Assembly: GCF_020883495.1 (NCBI RefSeq)
Contig: NZ_CP086610.1
Location: 663,501 to 727,500, forward strand
Origin: Shinella zoogloeoides
GTDB lineage: Bacteria; Pseudomonadota; Alphaproteobacteria; Rhizobiales; Rhizobiaceae
Reading direction: 5' to 3'
DNA length: 64,000 bases
In this document: positions 9,729-18,180 of the stretch, piece after piece
Numbering within the stretch: position 1 is the stretch's first letter
Layout of the letters: every line of letters starts with the position of its first letter
Position numbers and translations under genes: made by a program
Notes under the pieces: generated by a model
Told to the model about the DNA's origin: nothing
Database searches by the model: none
The model's input: only the letters and a program-made list of their open reading frames with translations

Positions 9729-12620
9729 ATGACCGATACACCTGAAAAAGTCGATTATTCTTCCACGCTCTACCTGCCGCAGACGGATTTCCCGATGCGC
9801 GCCGGCCTGCCGCAGAAGGAGCCGGAAACGGTTGCCCGCTGGCAGAAGATGGAGCTCTACAAGAAGCTGCGCGCCTCCGCCGCCGGCCGCGAAAAGTTCG
9901 TGCTGCACGATGGCCCGCCCTATGCCAACGGCAACATCCATATCGGCCACGCGCTGAACAAGATCCTGAAGGACGTCATCAACCGCTCGTTCCAGATGCG
10001 CGGCTACGACGCCAACTATGTGCCCGGCTGGGACTGCCACGGCCTTCCGATCGAATGGAAGATCGAGGAAAAGTACCGCGAGAAGGGCAAGAACAAGGAT
10101 GAGGTCCCGGTCAACGAATTCCGCCAGGAATGCCGTGATTTCGCCAGCGGCTGGATCAAGATCCAGACCGAGGAGTTCAAGCGCCTCGGCATCGAGGGCG
10201 ATTTCGAGAACCCCTACACGACGATGAACTTCCATGCGGAAGCCCGCATCGCCGGCGAACTGCTGAAGATCGCCAAGAGCGGTCAGCTCTACCGCGGCTC
10301 CAAGCCGGTCATGTGGTCAGTCGTCGAGCGCACGGCGCTGGCCGAGGCCGAAGTCGAATATGCCGATGTCGAGAGCGATATGATCTGGGTGAAATTCCCA
10401 ATTGTCGAAGGCCCGGCCGATCTCAAGGACAATTTCGTCGTCATCTGGACGACCACGCCCTGGACGATCCCCGGCAACCGCGCCATCGCCTTCTCCTCGC
10501 GCTACCCCTACGGCCTCTACGAGGTCGAGAGCGCTGAGAACGATTTCGGCCCGCAGCCCGGCGAAAAGCTGATCTTCGCGACGCGCCTTGCCGACGAGGC
10601 CGCCGCCAAGGCGAAGCTCACCTTCAAGTTCGTGCGTGACGTTGCGCCGGAAGAACTGGCCGCCATCACCTGCGCCCATCCGTTGAAGGGCCTCGGCTAC
10701 ACCTTCCCCGTTCCGCTGCTCGACGGCGACCATGTCACCGACGACGCCGGCACGGGCTTCGTGCACACCGCGCCCAGCCACGGCCGCGAGGACTTCGACG
10801 CCTGGACGGCGAAGGCACGCGAACTGGAAGCGCGCGGCATCTCCTCGAAGATCCCGTTCCCGGTCGACGACGCCGGCTTCTACACCGCCGACGCCCCCGG
10901 CTTCGACGGCGCGCGCGTCATGGACGACAACGGCAAGAAGGGCGACGCCAACGAGCGCGTCATCAAGGCGCTGATCGCCGTGAACACGCTCTTCGCCCGC
11001 GGTCGCCTGAAGCACTCCTATCCGCATTCCTGGCGTTCCAAGAAGCCGGTCATCTTCCGCAACACGCCGCAGTGGTTCGTCTATATGGACAAGGAACTGG
11101 GCGACGGCACCACGCTGCGCTCGCGTTCGCTTTCGGCCATCGACGACACCCGCTTCGTACCCGCCGCCGGCCAGAACCGCCTGCGCGCCATGATCGAGGG
11201 CCGCCCGGACTGGGTGCTCTCGCGCCAGCGCGCCTGGGGCGTGCCGATCGCCATCTTCGCAGACGAGAACGGCGAAGTGCTGGTCGATGACGCCGTCAAT
11301 GCACGTATCCTCGAGGCCTTCGAGAAGGAAGGCGCGGACGCCTGGTTCGCCGAAGGCGCCAAGGAACGCTTCCTCGGCAAGGAACATGACGCGGCCCGCT
11401 GGACGCAGGTCATGGACATCCTCGATGTCTGGTTCGACTCTGGCTCGACGCACACCTTCACGCTCGAAGACCGCCCGGACCTGAAATGGCCGGCCGACGT
11501 CTATCTCGAAGGCTCCGACCAGCATCGCGGCTGGTTCCACTCGTCGCTGCTCGAAAGCTGCGCGACGCGCGGCCGCGCGCCCTACAACGCCGTCGTCACC
11601 CATGGCTTCACCATGGACGAGAAGGGCGAGAAGATGTCGAAGTCCAAGGGCAACGTCGTCTCGCCGCAGGACGTGATGAAGGAATCGGGCGCCGATATCC
11701 TGCGCCTCTGGGTCATGACGACGGACTACTGGGAAGACCAGCGCCTCGGCAAGACGATCATCCAGACCAATATCGACGCCTACCGCAAGCTGCGCAACAC
11801 GGTGCGCTGGATGCTGGGCACGCTGGCGCACGACACGGGCGAGGAGATCACCCATGCCCACATGCCGGAGCTGGAACAGCTCATGCTGCACCGCCTGTCG
11901 CAGCTCGATGTGCTGGTGCGTGAAGGCTACGACGCCTTCGACTTCAAGAAGATCGCCCGCGCGCTCATCGACTTCTCCAACGTCGAGCTGTCGGCCTTCT
12001 ACTTCGACGTCCGCAAGGATGCACTCTACTGCGACGCTCCGTCCTCGCTGAAGCGCCGCGCCAGCCTCTGCGTCATCCGCAAGCTGTTCGAGTGCCTCGT
12101 CTCCTGGCTTGCGCCCATGCTGCCCTTCACGATGGAAGAGGCATGGCTTTCCCGCAAGCCGGACGCCGTCTCGATCCATCTGGAGCAGTTCCCGGCGGTG
12201 CCGGCCGAGTGGCGCAACGATGCGCTCGAAGCCAAGTGGGAAAAGATCCGCGACGTGCGTTCGGTCGTCACCGGCGCGCTGGAGATCGAGCGCCGCGAGA
12301 AGCGCATCGGCGCCTCGCTGGAAGCGGCCCCGGTCGTCCATATCGGCGATGCGGAGCTTCTGAAGGCGCTGGAAGGCCAGGATTTTGCGGAAATCTGCAT
12401 CACCTCGGCCATCGCCATCGTCGCCGGCGAAGGCCCGGCCGATGCCTTCCGTCTGGCCGAGGTCGCCAAGGTCTCCGTCGAGCCGAAGCTGGCCGAAGGC
12501 GTCAAGTGCGCGCGCTCCTGGCGCATCACGACCGATGTCGGTTCGGATGCGGATTACCCGGACGTTTCCGCGCGCGACGCCGCGGCGCTGCGTGAGATCG
12601 GCTTCCGCCGCGCGGCCTGA
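9729..12620 (+). CDS. ileS: isoleucyl-tRNA synthetase
   Basis: IleRS charges tRNA-Ile and edits misactivated valine. The 963-residue class I enzyme shows the HIGH motif at 71-74 and the KMSKS motif at 635-639, with the CP1 editing domain between them (TWxx-type [14 protein letters not shown] near residue 240) and an anticodon-binding helical domain after KMSKS. The C-terminal zinc finger found in E. coli IleRS is degenerate: C927 remains, but the other three cysteines are replaced (KCARSW, then PDVSARDA). The ATG at 9729 gives the [14 protein letters not shown] start; an upstream in-frame codon at 9660 is inside a repeat element. A hairpin at 12634-12657 may end the transcript. Confidence 0.96.
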   Translation: MTDTPEKVDYSSTLYLPQTDFPMRAGLPQKEPETVARWQKMELYKKLRASAAGREKFVLHDGPPYANGNIHIGHALNKILKDVINRSFQMRGYDANYVPGWDCHGLPIEWKIEEKYREKGKNKDEVPVNEFRQECRDFASGWIKIQTEEFKRLGIEGDFENPYTTMNFHAEARIAGELLKIAKSGQLYRGSKPVMWSVVERTALAEAEVEYADVESDMIWVKFPIVEGPADLKDNFVVIWTTTPWTIPGNRAIAFSSRYPYGLYEVESAENDFGPQPGEKLIFATRLADEAAAKAKLTFKFVRDVAPEELAAITCAHPLKGLGYTFPVPLLDGDHVTDDAGTGFVHTAPSHGREDFDAWTAKARELEARGISSKIPFPVDDAGFYTADAPGFDGARVMDDNGKKGDANERVIKALIAVNTLFARGRLKHSYPHSWRSKKPVIFRNTPQWFVYMDKELGDGTTLRSRSLSAIDDTRFVPAAGQNRLRAMIEGRPDWVLSRQRAWGVPIAIFADENGEVLVDDAVNARILEAFEKEGADAWFAEGAKERFLGKEHDAARWTQVMDILDVWFDSGSTHTFTLEDRPDLKWPADVYLEGSDQHRGWFHSSLLESCATRGRAPYNAVVTHGFTMDEKGEKMSKSKGNVVSPQDVMKESGADILRLWVMTTDYWEDQRLGKTIIQTNIDAYRKLRNTVRWMLGTLAHDTGEEITHAHMPELEQLMLHRLSQLDVLVREGYDAFDFKKIARALIDFSNVELSAFYFDVRKDALYCDAPSSLKRRASLCVIRKLFECLVSWLAPMLPFTMEEAWLSRKPDAVSIHLEQFPAVPAEWRNDALEAKWEKIRDVRSVVTGALEIERREKRIGASLEAAPVVHIGDAELLKALEGQDFAEICITSAIAIVAGEGPADAFRLAEVAKVSVEPKLAEGVKCARSWRITTDVGSDADYPDVSARDAAALREIGFRRAA

Positions 12621-12633
12621 GCGGCCGCCTGTT

Positions 12634-12657
12634 GACGGCCGGTGCTTTCCGGCCGTC
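12634..12657 (+). terminator. Probable terminator of ileS
   Basis: A perfect 9-bp stem (GACGGCCGG / CCGGCCGTC) with a TGCTTT loop is followed by GATTT, a weak T tract, 13 bases after the ileS stop. Confidence 0.5.
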
Positions 12658-12795
12658 GATTTGCCCGGATGAATTGCGCTTGGGCGGATCATCCGGTAAT
12701 GCTGCCTGAAAATGGTCGGATTGTTCCGCCATGGCACGGCGGACTTTTGCCGCGCGACAGGTTTTCGGCGTACCGGCTCTGCTGGAAGGGTATTC

Positions 12796-13410
12796 ATGGG
12801 AATGACGCGAAATATTCGGGTGCGTACCGGCCTTCTCGGCCTTCTCGGCGGCAGCCTCCTTCTCACCGGCTGCATGGGCCCGACCTACGGCACGGACAAG
12901 ACCGCCGGCGAACAGTTGCTCGACGACCTCGGCAACGCCGTCATGATTCAGCCGGACAACAAGGCCGCCAAGAAGATTCGCTACCAGCCGCGCGGCAGCC
13001 TCGTCGTGCCGAACGACCGGGCCGCCCTTGTCAGCCCGCAGCAGTCCGTTGCTTCGAAGGACAATCCGGAATGGCTGGAAAACCCCGAGGACATGCGCGA
13101 GCGCCTGCGTGAAGAGGCGGACGCCAACACCAACAATCCGGGTTACCGCTCGCCGCTCGTCAGCCAGAATTCGAATGCCCAGCAGCTCGGCGCTGCCTCG
13201 CAGACGAAGGCCTATCGCGAAGCCCGCCGGTTGCAGATGGGCGCCTATTCCGACAAGCGCCGCTACCTGAGCGATCCGCCGGTCGACTACCGTCGCATGC
13301 CGGAAGAGGCGCAGGCCGATCTCGGCGAGCCGGAAAAGCAGAAGGAGCGCCGTCGCAAGAAGGAAGCGAAGGCGGCCAAGCAGGGCAAGTCCGGCTGGTG
13401 GCCCTTCTGA
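12796..13410 (+). CDS. putative lipoprotein, proline/charge-rich
   Basis: The 204-residue protein starts with a lipoprotein signal, MTRNIRVRTGLLGLLGGSLL followed by the lipobox LTGC, so it is expected to be lipidated on that Cys and anchored in the envelope. The mature part is hydrophilic with KKIRYQPRGSLVVP, and the tail is strongly basic (KQKERRRKKEAKAAKQGK) ending GWWPF. The ATG at 12796 follows a GAAGGG ribosome site; an ATG six bases later is equally possible. It resembles conserved rhizobial lipoproteins of unknown role; I cannot name a function. The next gene begins 4 bases after its stop. Confidence 0.75.
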   Translation: MGMTRNIRVRTGLLGLLGGSLLLTGCMGPTYGTDKTAGEQLLDDLGNAVMIQPDNKAAKKIRYQPRGSLVVPNDRAALVSPQQSVASKDNPEWLENPEDMRERLREEADANTNNPGYRSPLVSQNSNAQQLGAASQTKAYREARRLQMGAYSDKRRYLSDPPVDYRRMPEEAQADLGEPEKQKERRRKKEAKAAKQGKSGWWPF

Positions 13411-13414
13411 TCCC

Positions 13415-13900
13415 ATGACGGCTTACCGCATCCGTCCCGCGAGTGCGGCCGATGCCGCCGTCATCCTGCGCTTCATCCGCGAACTGGCGGAATATGAAAA
13501 AGCGCTGCACGAAGTCGCCGCGACGGAAGAGACCGTCGCCGCCTCGATCTTCGGCGAAGGCTCCGTTACCCGCGCCGTGATCTGCGAAACCGTGGAAGGC
13601 GAACCGGCCGGCTTCGCCGTCTGGTTCAAGAGCTATTCCACCTGGCTTGCGAAGAACGGCCTCTATCTCGAAGACCTCTACGTGACGCCGAAGCACCGTG
13701 GCGGCGGCGTCGGCAAGATGCTGCTGCGCCATCTGGCGCGCGTTGCCGTCGAAGAGGGCTGCGCCCGTTTCGAATGGAGCGTTCTCGACTGGAACGAGCC
13801 GGCGATCCGTGTCTATGACGCCATCGGCGCGGAGCCGCAGAACGAATGGATCCGCTACCGCCTGACGGGCGAGAAGCTGAAGCGCTTCGCCGAGGGCTGA
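13415..13900 (+). CDS. GNAT family N-acetyltransferase
   Basis: A 161-residue single-domain acetyltransferase. Motif A for acetyl-CoA binding is clear in LYLEDLYVTPKHRGGGVGKM (the R/Q-x-x-G-x-G/A loop as RGGGVGK), followed by the last-strand segment FEWSVLDWNEPAIRVYDAIGA. The form resembles diamine/spermidine-type acetyltransferases, but the substrate is not assigned. It follows the lipoprotein gene by 4 bases, probably in the same transcript, and converges on the small membrane gene on the other strand 5 bases away. Confidence 0.85.
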   Translation: MTAYRIRPASAADAAVILRFIRELAEYEKALHEVAATEETVAASIFGEGSVTRAVICETVEGEPAGFAVWFKSYSTWLAKNGLYLEDLYVTPKHRGGGVGKMLLRHLARVAVEEGCARFEWSVLDWNEPAIRVYDAIGAEPQNEWIRYRLTGEKLKRFAEG

Positions 13901-13905
13901 GGCGC

Positions 13906-14205
13906 TTATCCGCCGCGTTTCGCTAGCAGGCGGAGATGCAGCGCATGCGCGCCGATGAACGCGGCCGCGACGACCAGGAGTGCCGCGAACGGCTGGCCGC
14001 CAAGCGCAAGGGCTGCCAGCAGGATCGTCGCGAGGGCGGGCATGGCGGCGAGCGCCAAGCCTCTCGGCAGGCTCCAGTTCGGTTTTCCATCCAGTCCCCA
14101 TTGCATCGTCAGCCGCGCCTTGCCCGGCGCGATGCGCCGCGCGGCGAAGGCCGACAGGAGGCCCATGACGGCAAGGGTGGCGCAAACGAGGAGCGTTTCC
14201 GTCAT
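13906..14205 (-). CDS. small membrane protein, DUF1648-like
   Basis: The 99-residue protein has three hydrophobic segments (about 4-24, 50-66 and 70-88) and, between the first two, TMQWGLDGKPNW, which resembles the DUF1648 signature seen in SdpI-like membrane proteins. Its ATG overlaps the tadA stop as ATGA, so it is translated with tadA. Function unknown. Confidence 0.65.
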   Translation of the reverse strand: MTETLLVCATLAVMGLLSAFAARRIAPGKARLTMQWGLDGKPNWSLPRGLALAAMPALATILLAALALGGQPFAALLVVAAAFIGAHALHLRLLAKRGG

Positions 14206-14660
14206 GTCTCGCGCCTTTCCCGGAAGAAGTCCTTGAGAATATCCGCCGCCTCCGTGCCGCCGATGCCGGAATAGACATCCGGCGCATGATGGCAGGTCGG
14301 CTGGGCGAAGAAGCGCACGCCATTGTCCACCGCGCCGCCCTTCGGGTCTTCCGCGCCGTAATAGAGCCGGCGGATGCGGGCGAAGGAAATGGCGGCGGCG
14401 CAGAGCGTGCAGGGCTCCAGCGTCACATAGAGGTCCGCGCCCGCCAGCCGTTCCTGCCCGAGCGCGCGGGCGGCCGCGCGGATGACGGCGACCTCGGCAT
14501 GGGCGGTCACGTCGTTCTCCGCCCGGGTGCGGTTTCCCGACCGCGCGACGACCTTACCGTCCAGCACCAGAACCGCGCCGACGGGCACTTCGCCCCGCTC
14601 TCCGGCGGCGCGCGCTTCGGCAAACGCGATCTCCATGAAGCGATTTGTCATGCGCGGCAC
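14202..14660 (-). CDS. tadA: tRNA-specific adenosine deaminase
   Basis: TadA converts A34 to inosine in the tRNA-Arg(ACG) wobble position. The zinc and catalytic motifs are present: H54-A-E56 and PCTLC at 83-87, with C84 and C87 as the other zinc ligands. The 152-residue length is normal for the family. It is divergent from the pseudouridine synthase gene at 14722, so two RNA-modification genes share a 61-base promoter region. The downstream small membrane gene overlaps it by 4 bases. Confidence 0.93.
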   Translation of the reverse strand: MPRMTNRFMEIAFAEARAAGERGEVPVGAVLVLDGKVVARSGNRTRAENDVTAHAEVAVIRAAARALGQERLAGADLYVTLEPCTLCAAAISFARIRRLYYGAEDPKGGAVDNGVRFFAQPTCHHAPDVYSGIGGTEAADILKDFFRERRET

Positions 14661-14721
14661 GAATTCCTCTTAACCCCGGACGCCTGACCTGATAGGACAC
14701 GGCAAAACGCAGGCAGCACAA

Positions 14722-16716
14722 ATGACATTCAAAGACAAGCCAAAACGGCCGGGCGGCAAGCCCTCGGGCCGCGATACCAAGCCGCGTGGCGCCGCATCGG
14801 CGGCCGCGGGCAAGAAATCTTTTGCCGGCGGCAAGCCCGAAGGCAAGAAGCCGGGCGGCAAGCCGTTCGCCGGAAAGTCCGCCCCGCGTGACGACCGGCC
14901 GGCCCGCGCGGCAAAGCCCGCGCCTGCCGAGGCCGCCAGCGCGGAGCTTGCGCCCGAGCGCATTTCCAAGCTGCTCGCGCGCGCCGGCGTCGCCTCGCGC
15001 CGCGATATCGAGCGCATGATCATGGAAGGCCGCATCAGCGTGAACGGCAAGGTGCTGGAGACGCCGGTGGTCAACGCCACCTTCGCCGACCGCATCGAGG
15101 TCGACGGCATGCCGGTGCGCGGCATCGAGCGCACGCGCCTCTGGCTCTACCACAAGCCGGCCGGCCTCGTGACGACGAATGCCGACCCGGAAGGCCGCCC
15201 CACCGTCTTCGACAACCTGCCCGAAGACCTGCCGCGCGTCATGTCCATCGGCCGCCTCGACATCAACACCGAAGGCCTGCTGCTGCTGACCAATGACGGC
15301 GGCCTCGCGCGCATGCTGGAGCTGCCGACCACCGGCTGGCTGCGCCGCTACCGCGTGCGCGCCCATGGCAAGATCGAGCAGGCCGATCTCGACAAGCTGA
15401 AGGAAGGCATCGCCGTCGACGGCGTGCTCTACGGCGCGATCGATGCGACCCTCGACAAGACGCAGGGCTCCAACGTCTGGCTGACGCTGGGCCTGCGCGA
15501 AGGCAAGAACCGCGAAGTCAAGAACGTGCTCGGCGCGCTCGGCCTCGACGTGAACCGCCTGATCCGCATCTCCTACGGCCCGTTCCAGCTCGGCGAGCTG
15601 CCGGAAGGCCACGCCCAGGAAATCCGCGGCCGCACGCTGCGCGACCAGCTCGGCCCGCGCCTCATCGAGGAATCCAAGGCGAATTTCGACGCCCCGCTCT
15701 TCGACCATGTGGCCGACGAGGACGAGAAGCCCGCGAAGAAGGCGCGCAGCGAAGCGCCCGGCTGGGGTGACAAGCCCGCCGAGCGCCGCGAAAAACCCGG
15801 CGACCGCCGCGAGAACGCCCGCGCCCGCCTCGACACCAAGCGCGACGACCGCTTCGGCGACAAGCCGCGCGGTGGCCCGCGTGATCGCGACCGCGACGAC
15901 GACCGTTTCGACAGCAAGCCGAAGCGTGAGCCGGCGACCCGCGCCCGCAAGTCCAATGTCTGGATGGCCCCCGGCGCGCGTCCGGTTGCCGAGAAGAAGG
16001 CGGAAGACGCCGAGGGCGTGAAGCGCGAGCCGCGCGAACGTCCCGAAGGCGCGCCCAAGTCCAAGCGCTATGGCCGCACGGCCGACGGCGCGCTGACCCG
16101 CTCCGCGAAGAAATTCGACCCGGACCGCAAGGGCGCCGCACGCGGCCGTCCCGGCGACGACCGGGCCGACAAGCCGCGCATCCTGAAGACGCGCGACGAG
16201 GACGGCGAGTGGATCCGCGCCTCCGAGCCGGAAGCCCGTGACGAAGGTCGCGGCGGGTTCGGCCGCAACCGCTCCGGCGCCGGCGACGACCGCGCCCCGC
16301 GCGGTTTCGGTGACCGTCCGCCGCGCGGCGACCGTTCCTTCGGCGACCGCAAGCCGCGTTCGGAAGGGGATCGTTCCTTCGGCGACCGCAAGCCGCGCTC
16401 GGAAGGGGACCGTTCCTTCGGCGACCGTCCGCCGCGTGGAGATCGTCCCTTCGGTGATCGCAAGCCCCGTGCGGAAGGCGAACGCTCGTTCGGCGACCGT
16501 CCGGCCCGTGGCGACCGCCCCTTTGGTGGCCGCAAGCCTCGCGCAGAGGGTGAACGCTCCTTCGGGGATCGTCCGCCGCGTCGCGATGGCGGCAAGCCTT
16601 TCGGTGGCAAGCCCGGCGGCAAGTCCTTCGGCGGCAAGCCGGGTGGGCGTCCGGGTGGCAAGCCCGGTGGCGGCCGTCCCGCAGGCGGTAGCCGTCCGCG
16701 CGGCAAGGGGAAGTAA
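14722..16716 (+). CDS. rRNA pseudouridine synthase (RluB/RsuA family) with long repetitive tail
   Basis: The enzyme core has an S4 RNA-binding domain (about 80-125, RISKLLARAGVASRRDIERM) and the RsuA/RluB catalytic loop GRLDINTEGLLLL with the catalytic Asp at 180. RluB makes pseudouridine 2605 of 23S rRNA. Family members are usually about 250-300 residues; this one is 664. Extra parts are a K/P/G-rich N-terminal extension (1-75) and a disordered basic C-terminal half, in which 13-residue units of the type RSFGDRKPRSEGD begin at residue 538, ending in a GGKPGG-rich RGG-like tail. Such tails occur in rhizobial homologues. rsmD follows 6 bases later, suggesting a ribosome-modification operon. 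Confidence 0.9.
   Translation: MTFKDKPKRPGGKPSGRDTKPRGAASAAAGKKSFAGGKPEGKKPGGKPFAGKSAPRDDRPARAAKPAPAEAASAELAPERISKLLARAGVASRRDIERMIMEGRISVNGKVLETPVVNATFADRIEVDGMPVRGIERTRLWLYHKPAGLVTTNADPEGRPTVFDNLPEDLPRVMSIGRLDINTEGLLLLTNDGGLARMLELPTTGWLRRYRVRAHGKIEQADLDKLKEGIAVDGVLYGAIDATLDKTQGSNVWLTLGLREGKNREVKNVLGALGLDVNRLIRISYGPFQLGELPEGHAQEIRGRTLRDQLGPRLIEESKANFDAPLFDHVADEDEKPAKKARSEAPGWGDKPAERREKPGDRRENARARLDTKRDDRFGDKPRGGPRDRDRDDDRFDSKPKREPATRARKSNVWMAPGARPVAEKKAEDAEGVKREPRERPEGAPKSKRYGRTADGALTRSAKKFDPDRKGAARGRPGDDRADKPRILKTRDEDGEWIRASEPEARDEGRGGFGRNRSGAGDDRAPRGFGDRPPRGDRSFGDRKPRSEGDRSFGDRKPRSEGDRSFGDRPPRGDRPFGDRKPRAEGERSFGDRPARGDRPFGGRKPRAEGERSFGDRPPRRDGGKPFGGKPGGKSFGGKPGGRPGGKPGGGRPAGGSRPRGKGK
16333..16580 (+). 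repeat. 39-base in-frame tandem repeats in the pseudouridine synthase gene
   Basis: Starting at 16333, units of 39 bases encode RSFGDRKPRSEGD and variants (RPFGDRKPRAEGE, RSFGDRPARGD). The first two units are almost identical, later ones drift and vary in length. The repeat number is likely to vary between strains by slippage or recombination. Confidence 0.8.
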
Positions 16717-16722
16717 CGCAAC

Positions 16723-17283
16723 GTGCGCATCGTCGGCGGAGAGTTTCGCGGCCGGTCGCTCGTAACGCCGAAGTCGGACGATATCCGCCCGACGACGGAC
16801 CGCACGCGTGAAAGCCTTTTCAACATCCTGTCCCATGCCTATCCCGAGGCGCTGGACGGCACGCGTGCGCTCGACCTTTTCGCCGGCACCGGGGCCGTTG
16901 GCCTCGAAGCCCTGTCGCGCGGCGCGCGCGCGGCGCTCTTCGTCGAGCAGGGTGTCGAGGGCAGGGGGCTTCTCCATTCCAATATCGAGGCGCTCGGCGT
17001 GATCGGCCGCGCCAAGATCTTCCGGCGTGACGCGACCGCGCTTGGCGGCATCGGCACGATGGAGCCGTTCCACTTCCTCTTCGCCGATCCGCCCTATGCC
17101 AAGGGGCTTGGCGAACGCGCGCTCGACGCCGCCCATCGCGGCGGCTGGCTGGTCGATGGCGCCCTTGCGATCCTCGAGGAGCGGGCCGATATTCAGCCTG
17201 CCGCCGTCGATGGCTACGAGCTTCTCGAAGTGCGCACCTTCGGCGACACGCGCATGCATTTCTACCGCTACCGCTCCGGCTGA
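16723..17283 (+). CDS. rsmD: 16S rRNA (guanine(966)-N2)-methyltransferase
   Basis: RsmD methylates G966 of 16S rRNA using S-adenosylmethionine. The 186-residue protein begins RIVGGEFRGRSL, then has the SAM-binding ALDLFAGTGAVGLEALSRGA and the N6/N2-amine methyltransferase motif DPPY at 122-125. It starts with GTG 16723, 6 bases after the pseudouridine synthase stop, so the two are likely co-translated. The patatin-like gene follows 27 bases later. Confidence 0.93.
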   Translation: MRIVGGEFRGRSLVTPKSDDIRPTTDRTRESLFNILSHAYPEALDGTRALDLFAGTGAVGLEALSRGARAALFVEQGVEGRGLLHSNIEALGVIGRAKIFRRDATALGGIGTMEPFHFLFADPPYAKGLGERALDAAHRGGWLVDGALAILEERADIQPAAVDGYELLEVRTFGDTRMHFYRYRSG

Positions 17284-17310
17284 CATCGGCTGCCGCAGGA
17301 GACCAGAGCT

Positions 17311-18180
17311 ATGTCCGGTGCCCTCGTTTCCGCATCCACCCCGCAGGCAAACGGCCCGACCGTCGCGCTCGCGCTCGGCGGCGGCGGCGCGCGGGGCCTT
17401 GCCCATATCCATGTCATCGAGGTTCTGGACGAACTCGGCATCCGCCCGGTGCTGATCGCCGGGGCCTCCATCGGCACCATCATGGGCGCGGCGATGGCGG
17501 CGGGCATGACGGGCCGGGAAATCCGCGAGCATACGCTCGCCACCGTCGGCCGCCCCGGCCAGATCATGAACCGGCTCTGGAGCCTGCGCCCCGCCGGCCT
17601 TTCCGAAATGGTGGCCGGCGGTTTCAAGGTCAGTCAGTTCAATCTGGAGCGCGTGCTGAAGGCCTTCCTGCCGGATCGCCTGCCGGAGACCTTCGAAGAA
17701 CTTTTCATCCCGCTGAAAGCCGTCACGTCGGACTATTACGCCCAGTGCGAATGCGTCTGCGATAGCGGCCCGCTGCTGCCGGCCATCGCCGCCTCCGCCG
17801 CCCTGCCGGCGATCTTCCGCCCGGTGGAATTGAATGGCCGCGTGATGATCGACGGCGGCCTGTGGAACCCCGTGCCCTTCGACCATCTCGCCGGCAAGGC
17901 GGATATCACCATCGGCGTCGATGTCGTCGGCCAGCCGCCGGCCGGTACGGCGGGCGTTCCGAACAGCATGGACAGCCTCTACGGCGCGACCCAGCTCACC
18001 ATGCGCTCCATCGTCACCTTGAAGCTCGAAAAGGGCGCGCCGGATATCTTTCTGCGGCCCGAGGTCGGCCGCTTCCGCGTGCTCGATTTCCTCAAGGCCG
18101 AGGAGGTGCTGGCCGCCTCCGCCGGGATTCGCGACGAGCTGAAGCGGGCGCTCGACGAAAAACTTTCGGCGCTCGCCTAA
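17311..18180 (+). CDS. patatin-like phospholipase
   Basis: The 289-residue protein is a patatin/RssA-type serine hydrolase. It has the oxyanion-hole GGGGARG at 23-29, the nucleophile elbow GASIG with Ser53, and the catalytic Asp in the motif MIDGGLWNPVPF in the second half. No signal peptide is seen, so it is probably a cytoplasmic or membrane-associated lipase/esterase. The gene ends convergently with the antiporter gene, the two stop codons overlapping by 3 bases. The lipid substrate is unknown. Confidence 0.88.
   Translation: MSGALVSASTPQANGPTVALALGGGGARGLAHIHVIEVLDELGIRPVLIAGASIGTIMGAAMAAGMTGREIREHTLATVGRPGQIMNRLWSLRPAGLSEMVAGGFKVSQFNLERVLKAFLPDRLPETFEELFIPLKAVTSDYYAQCECVCDSGPLLPAIAASAALPAIFRPVELNGRVMIDGGLWNPVPFDHLAGKADITIGVDVVGQPPAGTAGVPNSMDSLYGATQLTMRSIVTLKLEKGAPDIFLRPEVGRFRVLDFLKAEEVLAASAGIRDELKRALDEKLSALA

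Noticed and set aside
10317-12875. A minus-strand frame of 852 codons opposite ileS
   Set aside because: Antisense shadow of ileS without motifs or a ribosome site.
14554-17886. A stop-free minus-strand frame of 1110 codons opposite the pseudouridine synthase, rsmD and patatin genes
   Set aside because: It is antisense to three clear genes, has low-complexity Ala/Arg/Gly content and no family motifs; long open antisense frames are common in GC-rich DNA.
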